A stretch of DNA of 64,000 nt from Peteryoungia aggregata LMG 23059 (GTDB lineage: Bacteria; Pseudomonadota; Alphaproteobacteria; Rhizobiales; Rhizobiaceae). Of the stretch, positions 36,481 to 44,790 are shown in pieces; positions within the stretch are counted from its first letter, which is position 1; each line of letters starts with the position of its first letter. The stretch spans positions 33,005 through 97,004 of the forward strand of contig NZ_JAUSUW010000015.1 of NCBI RefSeq assembly GCF_030814435.1, written 5' to 3'. The translations under genes were made by a program, and so were the position numbers. Below the pieces are notes generated by a model. That model ran no database searches. It was given only the letters and a program-made list of their open reading frames with translations, and had not been told where the DNA came from.

Positions 36481-39273
36481 TTGACTGAGCAAAGCACTCC
36501 CGGCGGCGGCAAGTTCCCGTCCGACATCGAGCCGATTTCCATCATCGAGGAAATGCAGCGGTCGTATCTCGATTACGCGATGAGCGTCATCGTCAGCCGT
36601 GCGCTGCCCGACGTGCGCGACGGCCTGAAGCCTGTCCATCGCCGCATCCTCTACGGCATGAACGAGCTGGGTCTCGACTGGAACAAGAAATACGTCAAGA
36701 GCGCCCGCGTTACCGGTGACGTGATGGGTAAGTACCATCCGCATGGTGATGCCGCGATCTATGATGCGCTGGCCCGCATGGCGCAGGATTGGTCGCTGCG
36801 CATGCCGCTGATCGACGGCCAGGGCAATTTCGGCTCCGTCGACGGCGACCCACCGGCGGCCCAGCGCTACACGGAATGCCGCCTGGAGAAGGTTGCCCAC
36901 GCGCTGCTCGACGATCTCGACAAGGAGACCGTCGACTTCCGCGACAACTATGACGGCACCATGTCCGAGCCGGTCGTGGTCCCGGCCAAGTTTCCCAACC
37001 TGCTGGTCAACGGCGCCGGCGGCATCGCCGTCGGTATGGCGACCAACATCCCGCCGCACAACCTGACCGAAGTGCTCGACGGCTGTACGGCGCTCATCGA
37101 CAATCCGTCGATCGAACTGCCGGAACTGATGCAGATCATTCCCGGTCCCGACTTCCCGACCGGTGCCATGATCCTCGGCCGCTCCGGCATCAGGTCGGCC
37201 TATGAGACGGGCCGCGGCTCCGTCGTCATGCGCGGCGTTGCCCGGGTCGAACCGATGCGCGGCGATCGCGAACAGATCATCATCACCGAGATTCCCTACC
37301 AGGTGAACAAATCGACGATGATCGAGAAGATGGCCGAGCTGGTGCGCGAGAAGCGCATCGAGGGCATTTCCGACCTGCGTGACGAGTCCGACCGCGAAGG
37401 CTACCGCGTTGTCATCGAGCTGAAGCGCGATGCAGTCGCCGATGTCGTGCTCAACCAGCTTTATCGCTATACCCCGCTGCAAACCTCCTTCGGCTGCAAC
37501 ATGGTGGCGCTGAACGGCGGCAAGCCGGAACAGCTGACGCTGCTCGACATGTTGCGCGCCTTCGTCGCCTTCCGCGAGGATGTCGTCAGCCGCCGCACCA
37601 AATATCTGCTGCGCAAGGCGCGCGATCGCGCCCATGTCCTCGTTGGCCTCGCAATCGCGGTCGCCAATATCGACGAAGTGATCGCGCTGATCCGCAAGGC
37701 TCCCGATCCGGCGACCGCACGCGAACAGCTGATGACCCGCCGCTGGCCGGCCCATGACGTCGAGTCGTTGATCCGCCTGATCGACGATCCGCGCCACCGG
37801 ATCAACGAAGACCTGACCTACAACCTGTCGGAAGAGCAGGCCCGCGCGATTCTCGAGCTGCGTCTTGCCCGCCTGACGGCTCTCGGTCGCGACGAAATTG
37901 ACGAGGAACTGAACAAGATCGGCACTGAAATTGCCGATTATCTCGACATCCTGTCGTCGCGCGTCCGCATCCAGCAGATCGTCAAGGACGAATTCACCGC
38001 GATCCGCGATGAATTCGGCACGCCGCGTCGCACCCAGATCGTCGAGGGCGGCCCCGACATGGACGACGAGGACCTGATCGCCCGCGAAGACATGGTCGTG
38101 ACCGTATCGCATGCCGGCTATATCAAGCGCGTGCCGCTGACGACCTACCGTGCCCAGCGACGTGGCGGCAAGGGCCGCTCCGGCATGGCGATGAAGGACG
38201 AGGATTTCGCAACCCGGCTCTTCGTTGCAAACACCCATACGCCGGTGCTGTTCTTCTCCTCGCGCGGGATCGTGTACAAGGAGAAGGTCTGGCGCCTGCC
38301 GATCGGCACGCCGACTTCGCGCGGCAAGGCCATGATCAACATGTTCCCGCTGGAACCCGGCGAGCGCATCACCTCGATCATGCCGCTTCCCGAGGACGAG
38401 ACGAGCTGGCAGAACCTCGACGTCATGTTCTCGACGACGCGCGGCACGGTTCGCCGCAACAAGCTCTCGGATTTCATTCAGGTCAACCGCAACGGCAAGA
38501 TCGCGATGAAGCTGGAGGAAGAGGGTGACGAAATCCTCGGCGTCGAAACCTGCACCGAGCATGACGACGTGCTGCTGACGACGGCACTTGGCCAGGCGAT
38601 CCGTTTCCCCGTTGACGAAGTGCGCGTCTTTGCCGGCCGCAACTCGATCGGCGTGCGCGGCCTGACACTGGCCGACAGCGACCGCCTGATTTCGATGACC
38701 ATCCTTGCCCATGTCGATGCCGAACCGTGGGAGCGTGCGGCCTATCTCAAGCGCTCGGCTGCTGAGCGTCGCGCCATGGGTGTCGATGAGGACGATATCG
38801 CTCTGGTCGGCGAGGAGGTCGGCACTGAGGGTGAGATGTCCGAGGAGCGTTATCAGGAGCTCAAGGCCCGTGAGCAGTTCGTGCTCACCGTCTCTGAAAA
38901 GGGTTACGGCAAGCGTTCCTCGTCCTACGACTTCCGCACCTCCGGCCGCGGCGGCAAGGGCATCCGTGCCACCGACACGTCGAAGACCACGGAAATTGGC
39001 GAACTTGTCGCTGCCTTCCCGGTCGAGGTCACGGACCAGCTGATGCTGGTGTCCGATGGTGGTCAGCTGATCCGCGTGCCGGTCAACGGCATCCGTATCG
39101 CAAGCCGTGCGACGAAGGGCGTGACCATCTTCTCCACCGCCAAGGATGAAAAGGTCGTCTCGGTTGAGCGCATCACAGAGCCGGAAGGCGAGGATGAGGT
39201 GACGGAGGCCGGAGAAGGCGAGGCGACTGCGGCCGCAGCGTCGGAGGCCGGTGGCGAAGCACCGACGGAATAA
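36481..39273 (+). CDS. gyrA: DNA gyrase subunit A
   Basis: Breakage-reunion subunit of gyrase; introduces negative supercoils with GyrB. 930 residues. The active-site tyrosine is Tyr130 ([10 protein letters not shown]). In the quinolone pocket the residue equivalent to E. coli Ser83 is Ala91 ([12 protein letters not shown]), with Asp95 retained. The GyrA box appears as QRRGGKG in the C-terminal beta-pinwheel domain. The tail after about residue 880 is acidic and Ala/Glu-rich. The start is a TTG: an in-frame TGA at 36472 lies just upstream and no ATG is available before the conserved N-terminus. No strong ribosome site is visible. A terminator follows. Confidence 0.97.
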   Translation: MTEQSTPGGGKFPSDIEPISIIEEMQRSYLDYAMSVIVSRALPDVRDGLKPVHRRILYGMNELGLDWNKKYVKSARVTGDVMGKYHPHGDAAIYDALARMAQDWSLRMPLIDGQGNFGSVDGDPPAAQRYTECRLEKVAHALLDDLDKETVDFRDNYDGTMSEPVVVPAKFPNLLVNGAGGIAVGMATNIPPHNLTEVLDGCTALIDNPSIELPELMQIIPGPDFPTGAMILGRSGIRSAYETGRGSVVMRGVARVEPMRGDREQIIITEIPYQVNKSTMIEKMAELVREKRIEGISDLRDESDREGYRVVIELKRDAVADVVLNQLYRYTPLQTSFGCNMVALNGGKPEQLTLLDMLRAFVAFREDVVSRRTKYLLRKARDRAHVLVGLAIAVANIDEVIALIRKAPDPATAREQLMTRRWPAHDVESLIRLIDDPRHRINEDLTYNLSEEQARAILELRLARLTALGRDEIDEELNKIGTEIADYLDILSSRVRIQQIVKDEFTAIRDEFGTPRRTQIVEGGPDMDDEDLIAREDMVVTVSHAGYIKRVPLTTYRAQRRGGKGRSGMAMKDEDFATRLFVANTHTPVLFFSSRGIVYKEKVWRLPIGTPTSRGKAMINMFPLEPGERITSIMPLPEDETSWQNLDVMFSTTRGTVRRNKLSDFIQVNRNGKIAMKLEEEGDEILGVETCTEHDDVLLTTALGQAIRFPVDEVRVFAGRNSIGVRGLTLADSDRLISMTILAHVDAEPWERAAYLKRSAAERRAMGVDEDDIALVGEEVGTEGEMSEERYQELKAREQFVLTVSEKGYGKRSSSYDFRTSGRGGKGIRATDTSKTTEIGELVAAFPVEVTDQLMLVSDGGQLIRVPVNGIRIASRATKGVTIFSTAKDEKVVSVERITEPEGEDEVTEAGEGEATAAAASEAGGEAPTE

Positions 39274-39280
39274 GTGAGAG

Positions 39281-39302
39281 CCGGCCCGCAGGGGCCGGTT
39301 TT
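39281..39302 (+). terminator. Rho-independent terminator of gyrA
   Basis: A 7-bp stem CCGGCCC / GGGCCGG with a 4-base loop is followed by TTTT, eight bases after the gyrA stop. Confidence 0.8.
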
Positions 39303-39322
39303 CAGATAGATGGATGAACAAA

Positions 39323-39360
39323 CGAAAAGCCCGCCGGACTTGTGATCCGAGCGGGCTTCT
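39323..39360 (-). terminator. Hairpin terminator for the minus-strand small-protein cluster
   Basis: AAGCCCGC / GCGGGCTT arms with inner CGGA / TCCG pairs and one bulge (39327-39358). On the minus strand the hairpin runs into TTTTCG, making it the likely end of the transcript from the small genes at 39443-40035. Confidence 0.65.
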
Positions 39361-39442
39361 TGCTGGAGGTCTGCATCAAGCTTGATGCGGTCTTGTTGGG
39401 CCGGCGTGTGGATCCGCCGACTGTGACCGCTTGGGATCGGTC

Positions 39443-39577
39443 TCAGAAGGCCTTGCGGCGCTCCATCATGGCCCGGAAATCATCGTTTTCGCGCTTGAGC
39501 GCCGTGATCGTGGAAGCGACCGAGGCGACAAACATGCCGCTGATCAGAGTGGCCAGAACCGTCAGTGTAAGAAACAT
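39443..39577 (-). CDS. Small membrane protein, 44 residues
   Basis: A short gene not matching any family I know. It encodes one N-terminal membrane helix (MFLTLTVLATLISGMFVASVAS) followed by a basic/charged tail (ALKRENDDFRAMMERRKAF) that could be cytoplasmic. The ATG is preceded by AAAGGA at seven bases, a good ribosome site. The frame ends TGA at 39443. It is the last of three minus-strand small genes. A plus-strand frame of 87 codons over the same DNA lacks a ribosome site and is less convincing. Confidence rests on the ribosome site, the clean membrane helix and its position, not on homology. Confidence 0.6.
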   Translation of the reverse strand: MFLTLTVLATLISGMFVASVASTITALKRENDDFRAMMERRKAF

Positions 39578-39640
39578 GGTCTATCCTTTCTCTTGTTCAG
39601 CGTGATGTTGCGTTTTTAGCGGAGAAGATTTGAAATCCGA

Positions 39641-39793
39641 TTAATGACCGAAGCTGTGATAGCGGGCCGTCATCGGAGGGCCGTAGAAAGCAGCGTCACC
39701 ACTGCCCTTGACGTAGAAGGTTGCGGAGGTGGCAACCATGGCAGTCATCATCATCATCCATACGAGGTTGATCAGGGTAACCTTGTCATGCAT
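39641..39793 (-). CDS. Small membrane protein, 50 residues
   Basis: An unrecognised short gene with ATG at 39793 preceded by AAAGGACT at about six bases. The product has a membrane segment (LINLVWMMMMTAMVATSATFYV, residues about 7-28) rich in Met, then a short soluble tail ending TARYHSFGH with two histidines. The frame is open upstream to 39883, but this start has the best ribosome site. The first copy of a 42-base TGAA/TTCA element (39889-39930) lies about 95 bases upstream, in promoter position. Met-rich and His-ending features hint at, but do not show, metal interaction. Confidence 0.6.
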   Translation of the reverse strand: MHDKVTLINLVWMMMMTAMVATSATFYVKGSGDAAFYGPPMTARYHSFGH

Positions 39794-39876
39794 TGCTTTA
39801 GTCCTTTGAATGCTGGCATTCGCTGCCGTAAAATGCTTGCGTGCGAAAATAGTTCCCGCACAGTGTAGGAAGATGT

Positions 39877-40035
39877 TTACCAAGCCCCGCCTGAAGTCCT
39901 CTTGAACGCGCCGTTCATCTGGCGTTCATCTTCGCAATCGAATTGAGACGCCTCGATCTGGTCCCGCACGACCATCAGCCCGAGTTCGACGAGCAGCGAG
40001 GCAGCGATGGCAGCGGCGATGAGGAGAACCAGCAT
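39877..40035 (-). CDS. Small membrane protein, 52 residues
   Basis: A short gene with one strong membrane helix at the N-terminus (MLVLLIAAAIAASLLVELGLMVV) and a polar tail (RDQIEASQFDCEDERQMNGAFK). GGAAAG lies 11 bases before the ATG, so the ribosome site is weaker than those of the neighbouring small genes. The second copy of the 42-base TGAA/TTCA element (40092-40133) lies about 57 bases upstream. The first copy overlaps its own last 14 codons. No known family is recognised. A plus-strand frame over the same interval has no hydrophobic pattern or ribosome site and is considered a shadow. Confidence 0.5.
   Translation of the reverse strand: MLVLLIAAAIAASLLVELGLMVVRDQIEASQFDCEDERQMNGAFKRTSGGAW
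39889..39930. repeat. 42-base TGAA/TTCA element, copy 1
   Basis: Contains TGAA-N7-TGAA-N7-TTCA-N7-TTCA, four half-sites with an 11-base period arranged as two inverted pairs. It is identical to copy 2 at 34 of 42 positions, and all 16 half-site bases are conserved. It lies upstream of the 50-residue gene starting at 39793. Probably an operator; the regulator is unknown. Confidence 0.6.
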
Positions 40036-40091
40036 GGGAACGACTTTCCGGTGGGACAGGTTGGGTTGACGATGCCGTTTTATGAAACCGC

Positions 40092-40133
40092 GCCTGAAGC
40101 GCCCTTGAATGGGCCGTTCATCTGTTGTTCAGC
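40092..40133. repeat. 42-base TGAA/TTCA element, copy 2
   Basis: Second copy, 203 bases from copy 1, with the same TGAA-N7-TGAA-N7-TTCA-N7-TTCA layout. It lies upstream of the 52-residue gene (start 40035) and about 115 bases upstream of coaD on the other strand. All differences from copy 1 fall outside the TGAA/TTCA half-sites. Confidence 0.6.
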
Positions 40134-40245
40134 GCTTGAAATTGGCGGGGAGCGAGCTGAAACGTGACTTGCGCCAACGCCCTGGACGCTTGCGATATCC
40201 GGCCTTCCGTGACAAAAGGCGGGCGAAACCAAAGAACGGGCTCTC

Positions 40246-40740
40246 ATGGCGACCGCTTTTTATCCTGGCTCCTTCGATCCGATGACCAACGGTCATCTCG
40301 ACGTGCTCGTGCAGGCGATGAATCTGGTCGACCGGTTGGTCGTGGCGATCGGCACGCATCCCGGCAAGACGCCATTGTTCACCTACGACGAACGGGCGGA
40401 TCTCATCCGCGCATCACTCGTTTCGGTTCTGCCGGGACGGGTTGAGGATCTTGAGGTCGTTTCCTTCGCCGATCTCGCTGTCGATGCCGCGCGCCGGCAT
40501 GGGGCCCGCATCATGGTGCGTGGCCTGCGTGACGGCACCGACTTCGACTATGAAATGCAGATGGCCGGCATGAATGCCCGCATGGCGCCGGATCTGCAGA
40601 CCGTCTTCCTGCCGGCTGCGACCGCCTCGCGGCCCATAACGGCCACATTGGTCCGCCAGATCGCTGCCATGGGCGGCGACGTGAGCGCCTTCGTGCCGGC
40701 CCCGGTGCTGGCCGCCCTGAATTCCAAATACGGCCGCTGA
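40246..40740 (+). CDS. coaD: Phosphopantetheine adenylyltransferase
   Basis: Fourth step of coenzyme A synthesis: transfers AMP to 4'-phosphopantetheine. 164 residues, normal length. The nucleotidyltransferase motif is [20 protein letters not shown] (the HxGH-equivalent TNGH near residue 18), followed by the phosphopantetheine site [21 protein letters not shown] and the ISSTxxR-like motif [12 protein letters not shown]. It heads a plus-strand series with ppiA 26 bases downstream, then ppiB, queA and tgt. AACGGGC precedes the ATG. Confidence 0.97.
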   Translation: MATAFYPGSFDPMTNGHLDVLVQAMNLVDRLVVAIGTHPGKTPLFTYDERADLIRASLVSVLPGRVEDLEVVSFADLAVDAARRHGARIMVRGLRDGTDFDYEMQMAGMNARMAPDLQTVFLPAATASRPITATLVRQIAAMGGDVSAFVPAPVLAALNSKYGR

Positions 40741-40766
40741 GCCGCAATATCCAAACGGGAGTGACC

Positions 40767-41336
40767 ATGAAGCTCGTCCAATTCGCAACCGCATTCCTCC
40801 TGGCCCTGGCCAGCTTCGGTTCTGCGCAGGCCCAGTCCAACGAGGATTTCCTGACCATCCAGCTGAAGGATGGCCCGGTCGTCATCCAGTTGATGCCTGA
40901 GGTCGCGCCCAAGCACGTCGCCCAGATCAAGGAACTCGCTTCCAAGGGTGAATACGACAACGTCGCCTTCCACCGTGTCATCGAAGGCTTCATGGCGCAG
41001 ACCGGCGACGTCCAGTTCGGCGACATGGAGAACGGCTTCGAGCCGGGTCGTGCCGGTACCGGCGGTTCCAGCCTCCCGGATATCCCGGCCGAATTCTCGA
41101 ACGTGCCCTGCGAGCGCGGCACCGTCGGCATGGCCCGCAGCCAGGATCCGAACTCCGCCAATTCGCAGTTTTTCATCATGTTCGCCGAAGGCGGCTTCCT
41201 GAACGGCCAGTATACGGTCGTCGGCAAGGTCGTGGCCGGCATGGAATATGTCGACAAGATCAAGCGTGGCGAAGGCGGCAACGGCGAAGTCACCGATCCC
41301 GACCGCATGGTCAAGGTCACGGTCGGTCGCAACTGA
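40767..41336 (+). CDS. ppiA: Periplasmic peptidyl-prolyl cis-trans isomerase (cyclophilin)
   Basis: A 189-residue cyclophilin with a signal peptide (VQFATAFLLALASFGSAQAQ), so it acts on proteins folding in the periplasm. Cyclophilin motifs: YDNVAFHRVIEGFMAQTGD (catalytic Arg in FHRV), then GTVGMARSQDPNSANSQFFIMF. The ATG at 40767 (MKLVQF) follows GGGAG; a GTG two codons earlier is possible. It is paralogous to ppiB immediately downstream (40 bases), which lacks a signal peptide; the pair divides periplasmic and cytoplasmic roles. Confidence 0.93.
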   Translation: MKLVQFATAFLLALASFGSAQAQSNEDFLTIQLKDGPVVIQLMPEVAPKHVAQIKELASKGEYDNVAFHRVIEGFMAQTGDVQFGDMENGFEPGRAGTGGSSLPDIPAEFSNVPCERGTVGMARSQDPNSANSQFFIMFAEGGFLNGQYTVVGKVVAGMEYVDKIKRGEGGNGEVTDPDRMVKVTVGRN

Positions 41337-41376
41337 TACACCAAGGGCCCAACGCCCCAATTCAAGGAGAAAACCC

Positions 41377-41886
41377 ATGGCCGAGATCAAGGATCCGGAA
41401 AACACCATCCTGATGGAAACCACCAAGGGCAAGGTCGTCATTGCGCTCTTCCCGGATCTGGCCCCTGGCCATGTCGCCCGCATCAAGGAACTGTCGCGCG
41501 AAGGCGCCTATGACGGCGTTGTCTTCCACCGCGTCATCCCCGACTTCATGGCCCAGACCGGTGACGTGAAGTTCGGCAAGAAGGGCGGCGACAGCTTCAA
41601 CCCGGGTCGCGCTGGCATGGGCGGCTCGGAAAAGCCGGATCTGAAGGCTGAATTCTCGGCCACCCCGCATGTTCGCGGCACCTGCTCGATGGCCCGCTCG
41701 CAGAGCCCGAACTCGGCCAATTCGCAGTTTTTCATCTGCTTCACCGATGCCCCGTGGCTCAACAAGCAGTATTCCGTCTGGGGCCAGGTCATCGAAGGCA
41801 TGGACATCATCGACCAGATCAAGAAGGGCGAGCCTGTCAGCGACCCCGATTCGATCCTGTCGATGAAGGTTGCAGCCGACGCCTGA
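41377..41886 (+). CDS. ppiB: Cytoplasmic peptidyl-prolyl cis-trans isomerase (cyclophilin)
   Basis: A 169-residue cyclophilin without signal peptide. Landmarks: YDGVVFHRVIPDFMAQTGD, FNPGRAGMGGSEKPDLKAEFS and GTCSMARSQSPNSANSQFFICFTDAPWLNKQYSVWGQV; the catalytic Arg and the peptide-binding Gln/Phe residues are conserved. AAGGAG stands nine bases before the ATG at 41377; the frame is open upstream through the end of ppiA but that part is out of frame with it. It ends at a terminator-like hairpin before queA. Confidence 0.95.
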   Translation: MAEIKDPENTILMETTKGKVVIALFPDLAPGHVARIKELSREGAYDGVVFHRVIPDFMAQTGDVKFGKKGGDSFNPGRAGMGGSEKPDLKAEFSATPHVRGTCSMARSQSPNSANSQFFICFTDAPWLNKQYSVWGQVIEGMDIIDQIKKGEPVSDPDSILSMKVAADA

Positions 41887-41905
41887 TCGGCTTCATCCTG
41901 AGAAG

Positions 41906-41938
41906 CCCGCCTCGGTGCGCTGCACCCGGGCGGGTTTT
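41906..41938 (+). terminator. Terminator after ppiB
   Basis: CCCGCC / GGCGGG outer arms with an inner GGTGC / GCACC pair are followed by TTTT, 20 bases after the ppiB stop and about 40 bases before queA. Confidence 0.7.
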
Positions 41939-41977
41939 CGCGTTTAATCCCCATTGCCCGAAACAGATCTGATTGCG

Positions 41978-43072
41978 ATGCGTGTAGACCTCTTCGACTT
42001 CGACCTGCCGGACGAAAACATTGCGCTAAGGCCTGCGAGCCCGCGCGATCACGCCCGCTTCCTGGTTGTCCGCCCGGACCAGACGCCAGTGCTCGAGGAC
42101 CACCATGTCTACGATCTCCCGTCGTTCCTGCGACCCGGCGACGCGCTGGTCTTCAACGACACCAAGGTGATCCCGGCCCAGCTTGAAGGGATCCGCCATC
42201 GGGAAGGCGCCGAAGAGATCGCGGTCTCCTGCACGCTGCACATGCGCGTCGCAGCCAACCGCTGGAAGGCCTTTGCCAAGCCCGGCAAACGCATCAAGCC
42301 GGGCGACCGGATCGATTTTGGTATGGGGCAGGGCGATAACGCCGCCTGCCTCATGGGTTCGCTTATTGCGACCGTTGCGGAAAAAGGCGAGGCTGGCGAA
42401 ATCGATCTTGCTTTCGATCTGACCGGCCCTGATCTGGATCAGGCGATCGCCACCGTTGGCCACATCCCGCTTCCGCCCTATATCGCAGCCAAGCGACCGG
42501 AAGACGAAAAGGATCGCGCCGACTACCAGACGATCTACGCCCGGGAGGAGGGCGCCGTTGCGGCACCGACCGCCGGCCTGCATTTCACGCCCGATCTCTT
42601 CGCAAAACTCGATGCCGCCGGTGTCGAGCGCCATTTCGTCACCCTGCATGTCGGCGCCGGCACCTTCCTGCCGGTCAAGGCGGATGATACCGCCGAGCAC
42701 AAGATGCACGAGGAGATCGGCTACATCTCACCCGCGACGGCCACCGCTCTCAACGCGGTGCGTGCCCGGGGCAACCGGATCATCGCCGTCGGCACCACCT
42801 CGCTGCGCCTGCTCGAAAGTGCAGCAGAGGACAATGGCCACATTCCCGCCTGGTCGGGAGCGACCGGCATCTTCATCACGCCCGGCTATCGCTTCAAGGC
42901 GGTCGACATGCTGATGACCAATTTCCACCTGCCCAAATCCACGCTCTTCATGCTGGTATCCGCCTTTTCCGGTCTCGATACGATGCGTGCGGCCTATGCC
43001 CATGCCATCGAGACCGGTTACCGCTTCTATTCCTACGGCGATTCCAGCCTGCTCTTCCGGAAAGACGACTAA
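41978..43072 (+). CDS. queA: S-adenosylmethionine:tRNA ribosyltransferase-isomerase
   Basis: Converts preQ1 at tRNA position 34 to epoxyqueuosine using the ribosyl group of SAM. 364 residues. Motifs: [28 protein letters not shown] at the start, [38 protein letters not shown]-like [16 protein letters not shown] and [19 protein letters not shown]. The ATG at 41978 (MRVDLFDF) matches family starts; a TTG at 41954 in frame is a weaker option. It precedes tgt by three bases: the two act in sequence in queuosine synthesis, so the coupling makes sense. Confidence 0.97.
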   Translation: MRVDLFDFDLPDENIALRPASPRDHARFLVVRPDQTPVLEDHHVYDLPSFLRPGDALVFNDTKVIPAQLEGIRHREGAEEIAVSCTLHMRVAANRWKAFAKPGKRIKPGDRIDFGMGQGDNAACLMGSLIATVAEKGEAGEIDLAFDLTGPDLDQAIATVGHIPLPPYIAAKRPEDEKDRADYQTIYAREEGAVAAPTAGLHFTPDLFAKLDAAGVERHFVTLHVGAGTFLPVKADDTAEHKMHEEIGYISPATATALNAVRARGNRIIAVGTTSLRLLESAAEDNGHIPAWSGATGIFITPGYRFKAVDMLMTNFHLPKSTLFMLVSAFSGLDTMRAAYAHAIETGYRFYSYGDSSLLFRKDD

Positions 43073-43075
43073 CCG

Positions 43076-44206
43076 ATGACCGAGAATTTTACGTTCAATC
43101 TGAAGGCCACCAGCGGCAAGGCTCGCCTTGGCGAGATCACCATGCCGCGCGGTACGATCCGCACCCCGGCCTTCATGCCCGTCGGCACCGTCGGCACGGT
43201 CAAGGCCATGTATCTCGACCAAGTCCAGGACGGTGGCGCCGACATCATCCTCGGCAATACCTACCACCTGATGCTGCGCCCCGGCCCGGAACGCGTTGCA
43301 CGCCTCGGCGGTCTGCATGAGCTCATCCGCTGGCCAGGTCCGATCCTCACCGATAGCGGCGGCTTCCAGGTCATGTCGCTCTCCGGTCTGCGCAAGCTCG
43401 ACGAGCAGGGCGTGACCTTCAAGAGCCATGTCGATGGCTCTCTGCACCACATGTCGCCGGAACGCTCGATCGAGATCCAGGGTCTGCTCGACAGTGACAT
43501 CCAGATGCAGCTTGACGAATGCGTGGCGCTGCCGAATGAGCCGCGCGAAATCGAACGCGCCATGGAACTGTCGCTGCGCTGGGCCGAACGTTGCCGCGTC
43601 GCCTTCGGCAACCAACCGGGCAAGGCCATGTTCGGCATCGTCCAGGGTGGCGACCAGCCGGCGCTGCGTATCCGCTCGGCAGAGGGCCTGAAGCAACTCG
43701 ACCTCAAGGGTTATTCCATCGGCGGTCTTGCAGTCGGCGAACCCCAGGCCGTCATGCTCGACATGCTGCGCATCACGCTGCCGGTGCTGCCCACCGAAAA
43801 GCCGCGTTACCTGATGGGTGTGGGCACGCCTGACGATATGCTGAAATCGGTCGCAGAAGGCATCGACATGTTCGACTGCGTCATGCCGACCCGTTCCGGC
43901 CGCCACGGCCTCGCCTTCACCCGCCGCGGCAAGGTCAACATCCGCAATGCCCGCCATGCCGAAGACATGCGCCCGCTGGACGAGCAGTCGTCCTGCCCGG
44001 CGACCCGCGATTACTCGCGCGCCTATCTGCACCACCTCGTGCGCTCCAACGAAGCGCTCGGCGGCATGCTCTTGTCGTGGAACAATCTCAGCTACTATCA
44101 GGAGCTGATGCAGGGTATCCGCCAGGCGATCGCCGAGGACCGCTTCGAGGACTTCAAGGCCGCGACCATCGAGATGTGGGCGCGCGGCGACATCGATCCG
44201 GTCTGA
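43076..44206 (+). CDS. tgt: tRNA-guanine transglycosylase
   Basis: Exchanges guanine 34 of GUN-anticodon tRNAs for preQ1, the step before QueA. 376 residues. The catalytic segments are intact: [19 protein letters not shown] (Asp that binds base), [25 protein letters not shown] and [13 protein letters not shown]. The zinc site differs from the standard CxCxxC...H: here it reads SSCPAT followed by YLHHL, so only the middle Cys and the His remain. The gene starts three bases after the queA stop. I recall similar variants in other Rhizobiales but cannot verify this here. A GC hairpin (44220-44246) follows. Confidence 0.96.
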   Translation: MTENFTFNLKATSGKARLGEITMPRGTIRTPAFMPVGTVGTVKAMYLDQVQDGGADIILGNTYHLMLRPGPERVARLGGLHELIRWPGPILTDSGGFQVMSLSGLRKLDEQGVTFKSHVDGSLHHMSPERSIEIQGLLDSDIQMQLDECVALPNEPREIERAMELSLRWAERCRVAFGNQPGKAMFGIVQGGDQPALRIRSAEGLKQLDLKGYSIGGLAVGEPQAVMLDMLRITLPVLPTEKPRYLMGVGTPDDMLKSVAEGIDMFDCVMPTRSGRHGLAFTRRGKVNIRNARHAEDMRPLDEQSSCPATRDYSRAYLHHLVRSNEALGGMLLSWNNLSYYQELMQGIRQAIAEDRFEDFKAATIEMWARGDIDPV

Positions 44207-44219
44207 TGAGAACAGCAGC

Positions 44220-44246
44220 GGGCAGGGCGTGAGACACGTCCTGCCC
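44220..44246. terminator. Hairpin between convergent tgt and DUF4864 gene
   Basis: GGGCAGG / CCTGCCC stem with inner CGTG / CACG pairs, 13 bases after the tgt stop. There is no clear T-tract on either strand, so termination is only inferred from its position between convergent genes. Confidence 0.4.
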
Positions 44247-44252
44247 TCGAGA

Positions 44253-44687
44253 TCAGATGCCCTGGCTGTTGGTCTCGCGCATCATGCGCACGCCATTGAT
44301 GGCAAACTGCCCGTCCCGCTGCCGCTTCAGCTCGTAATAGACCGCCCAATCCTTGCCGTCAGGCGCCGAGATCAGCACTTCCTGATAGGCGACGGTCCCG
44401 TCGGGTGAGACCTGATTGCGGCCAAAGGCATAATTTCCGGGCCTGTAGACCGGAGCATAGCTCTTCTTCACCATCTCGAAGAAGCGTTCGGCATTGGGAA
44501 AGACCGACTTGATCTCCGGCGAGGCGAAAGAATAGGCGGTCATCGCATCATTGTTGAGGAAGGCGGTGATCTGTTGCTCGATCACTTGCCGGGCATGCAT
44601 CGCCGGGTCCCGCTCCTCGGCATGGGCAGACGCGGAAAACACAGTAGAAATCGCCAGGGCGACCGCGAACAGCAAGCGCATCATCAT
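44253..44687 (-). CDS. DUF4864 family secreted protein
   Basis: A 144-residue exported protein. The signal peptide is about residues 1-23 (LLFAVALAISTVFSASAHA). The mature part fits DUF4864: VIEQQITAFLNNDAMTAYSFASPEIKSVFPNAERFFEMVKKSYAPVYRP, with a SnoaL/NTF2-like alternation and the later strand segments VAYQEVLISAPDGKDWAVYYELKRQRDG and FAINGVRM. The function is unknown; NTF2-like folds often bind small ligands or other proteins. Monocistronic, convergent with tgt. An upstream hairpin (44757-44785) separates it from the TRAP operon on the same strand. Confidence 0.85.
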   Translation of the reverse strand: MMMRLLFAVALAISTVFSASAHAEERDPAMHARQVIEQQITAFLNNDAMTAYSFASPEIKSVFPNAERFFEMVKKSYAPVYRPGNYAFGRNQVSPDGTVAYQEVLISAPDGKDWAVYYELKRQRDGQFAINGVRMMRETNSQGI

Positions 44688-44756
44688 TCCCCTCGTTTTT
44701 CAGCATTTCGTAAAACGAGGATAGGGCGATTCGTGACGATGAAAAGACCGTTCAAG

Positions 44757-44785
44757 CTTATGTGAGCGGAGCGCGCTCACATAAG
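44757..44785 (-). terminator. Strong hairpin after the TRAP transporter operon
   Basis: A perfect 12-bp inverted repeat (CTTATGTGAGCG / CGCTCACATAAG, 5-base loop) lies six bases past the dctM stop. The minus-strand sequence after it is only modestly T-rich, so it may be a terminator or a 3'-stabilising hairpin. Confidence 0.6.
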
Positions 44786-44790
44786 GGGGG

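Noticed and set aside
36397..39321. A 974-codon minus-strand open frame across gyrA
   Set aside because: It is antisense to gyrA, composed mainly of Arg/Asp/Gly/His/Leu typical of reverse-strand frames in GC-rich genes, and has no ribosome site or known domain.
39342..39605. A plus-strand frame of 87 codons after gyrA
   Set aside because: It starts within the hairpin terminator, has no ribosome site and overlaps the better-supported 44-residue minus-strand gene.
40080..40247. A minus-strand frame of 55 codons ending in TGAA/TTCA element copy 2
   Set aside because: It has no hydrophobic or domain pattern and starts inside coaD; the similarity to the end of the 52-residue gene is better explained by the DNA element.
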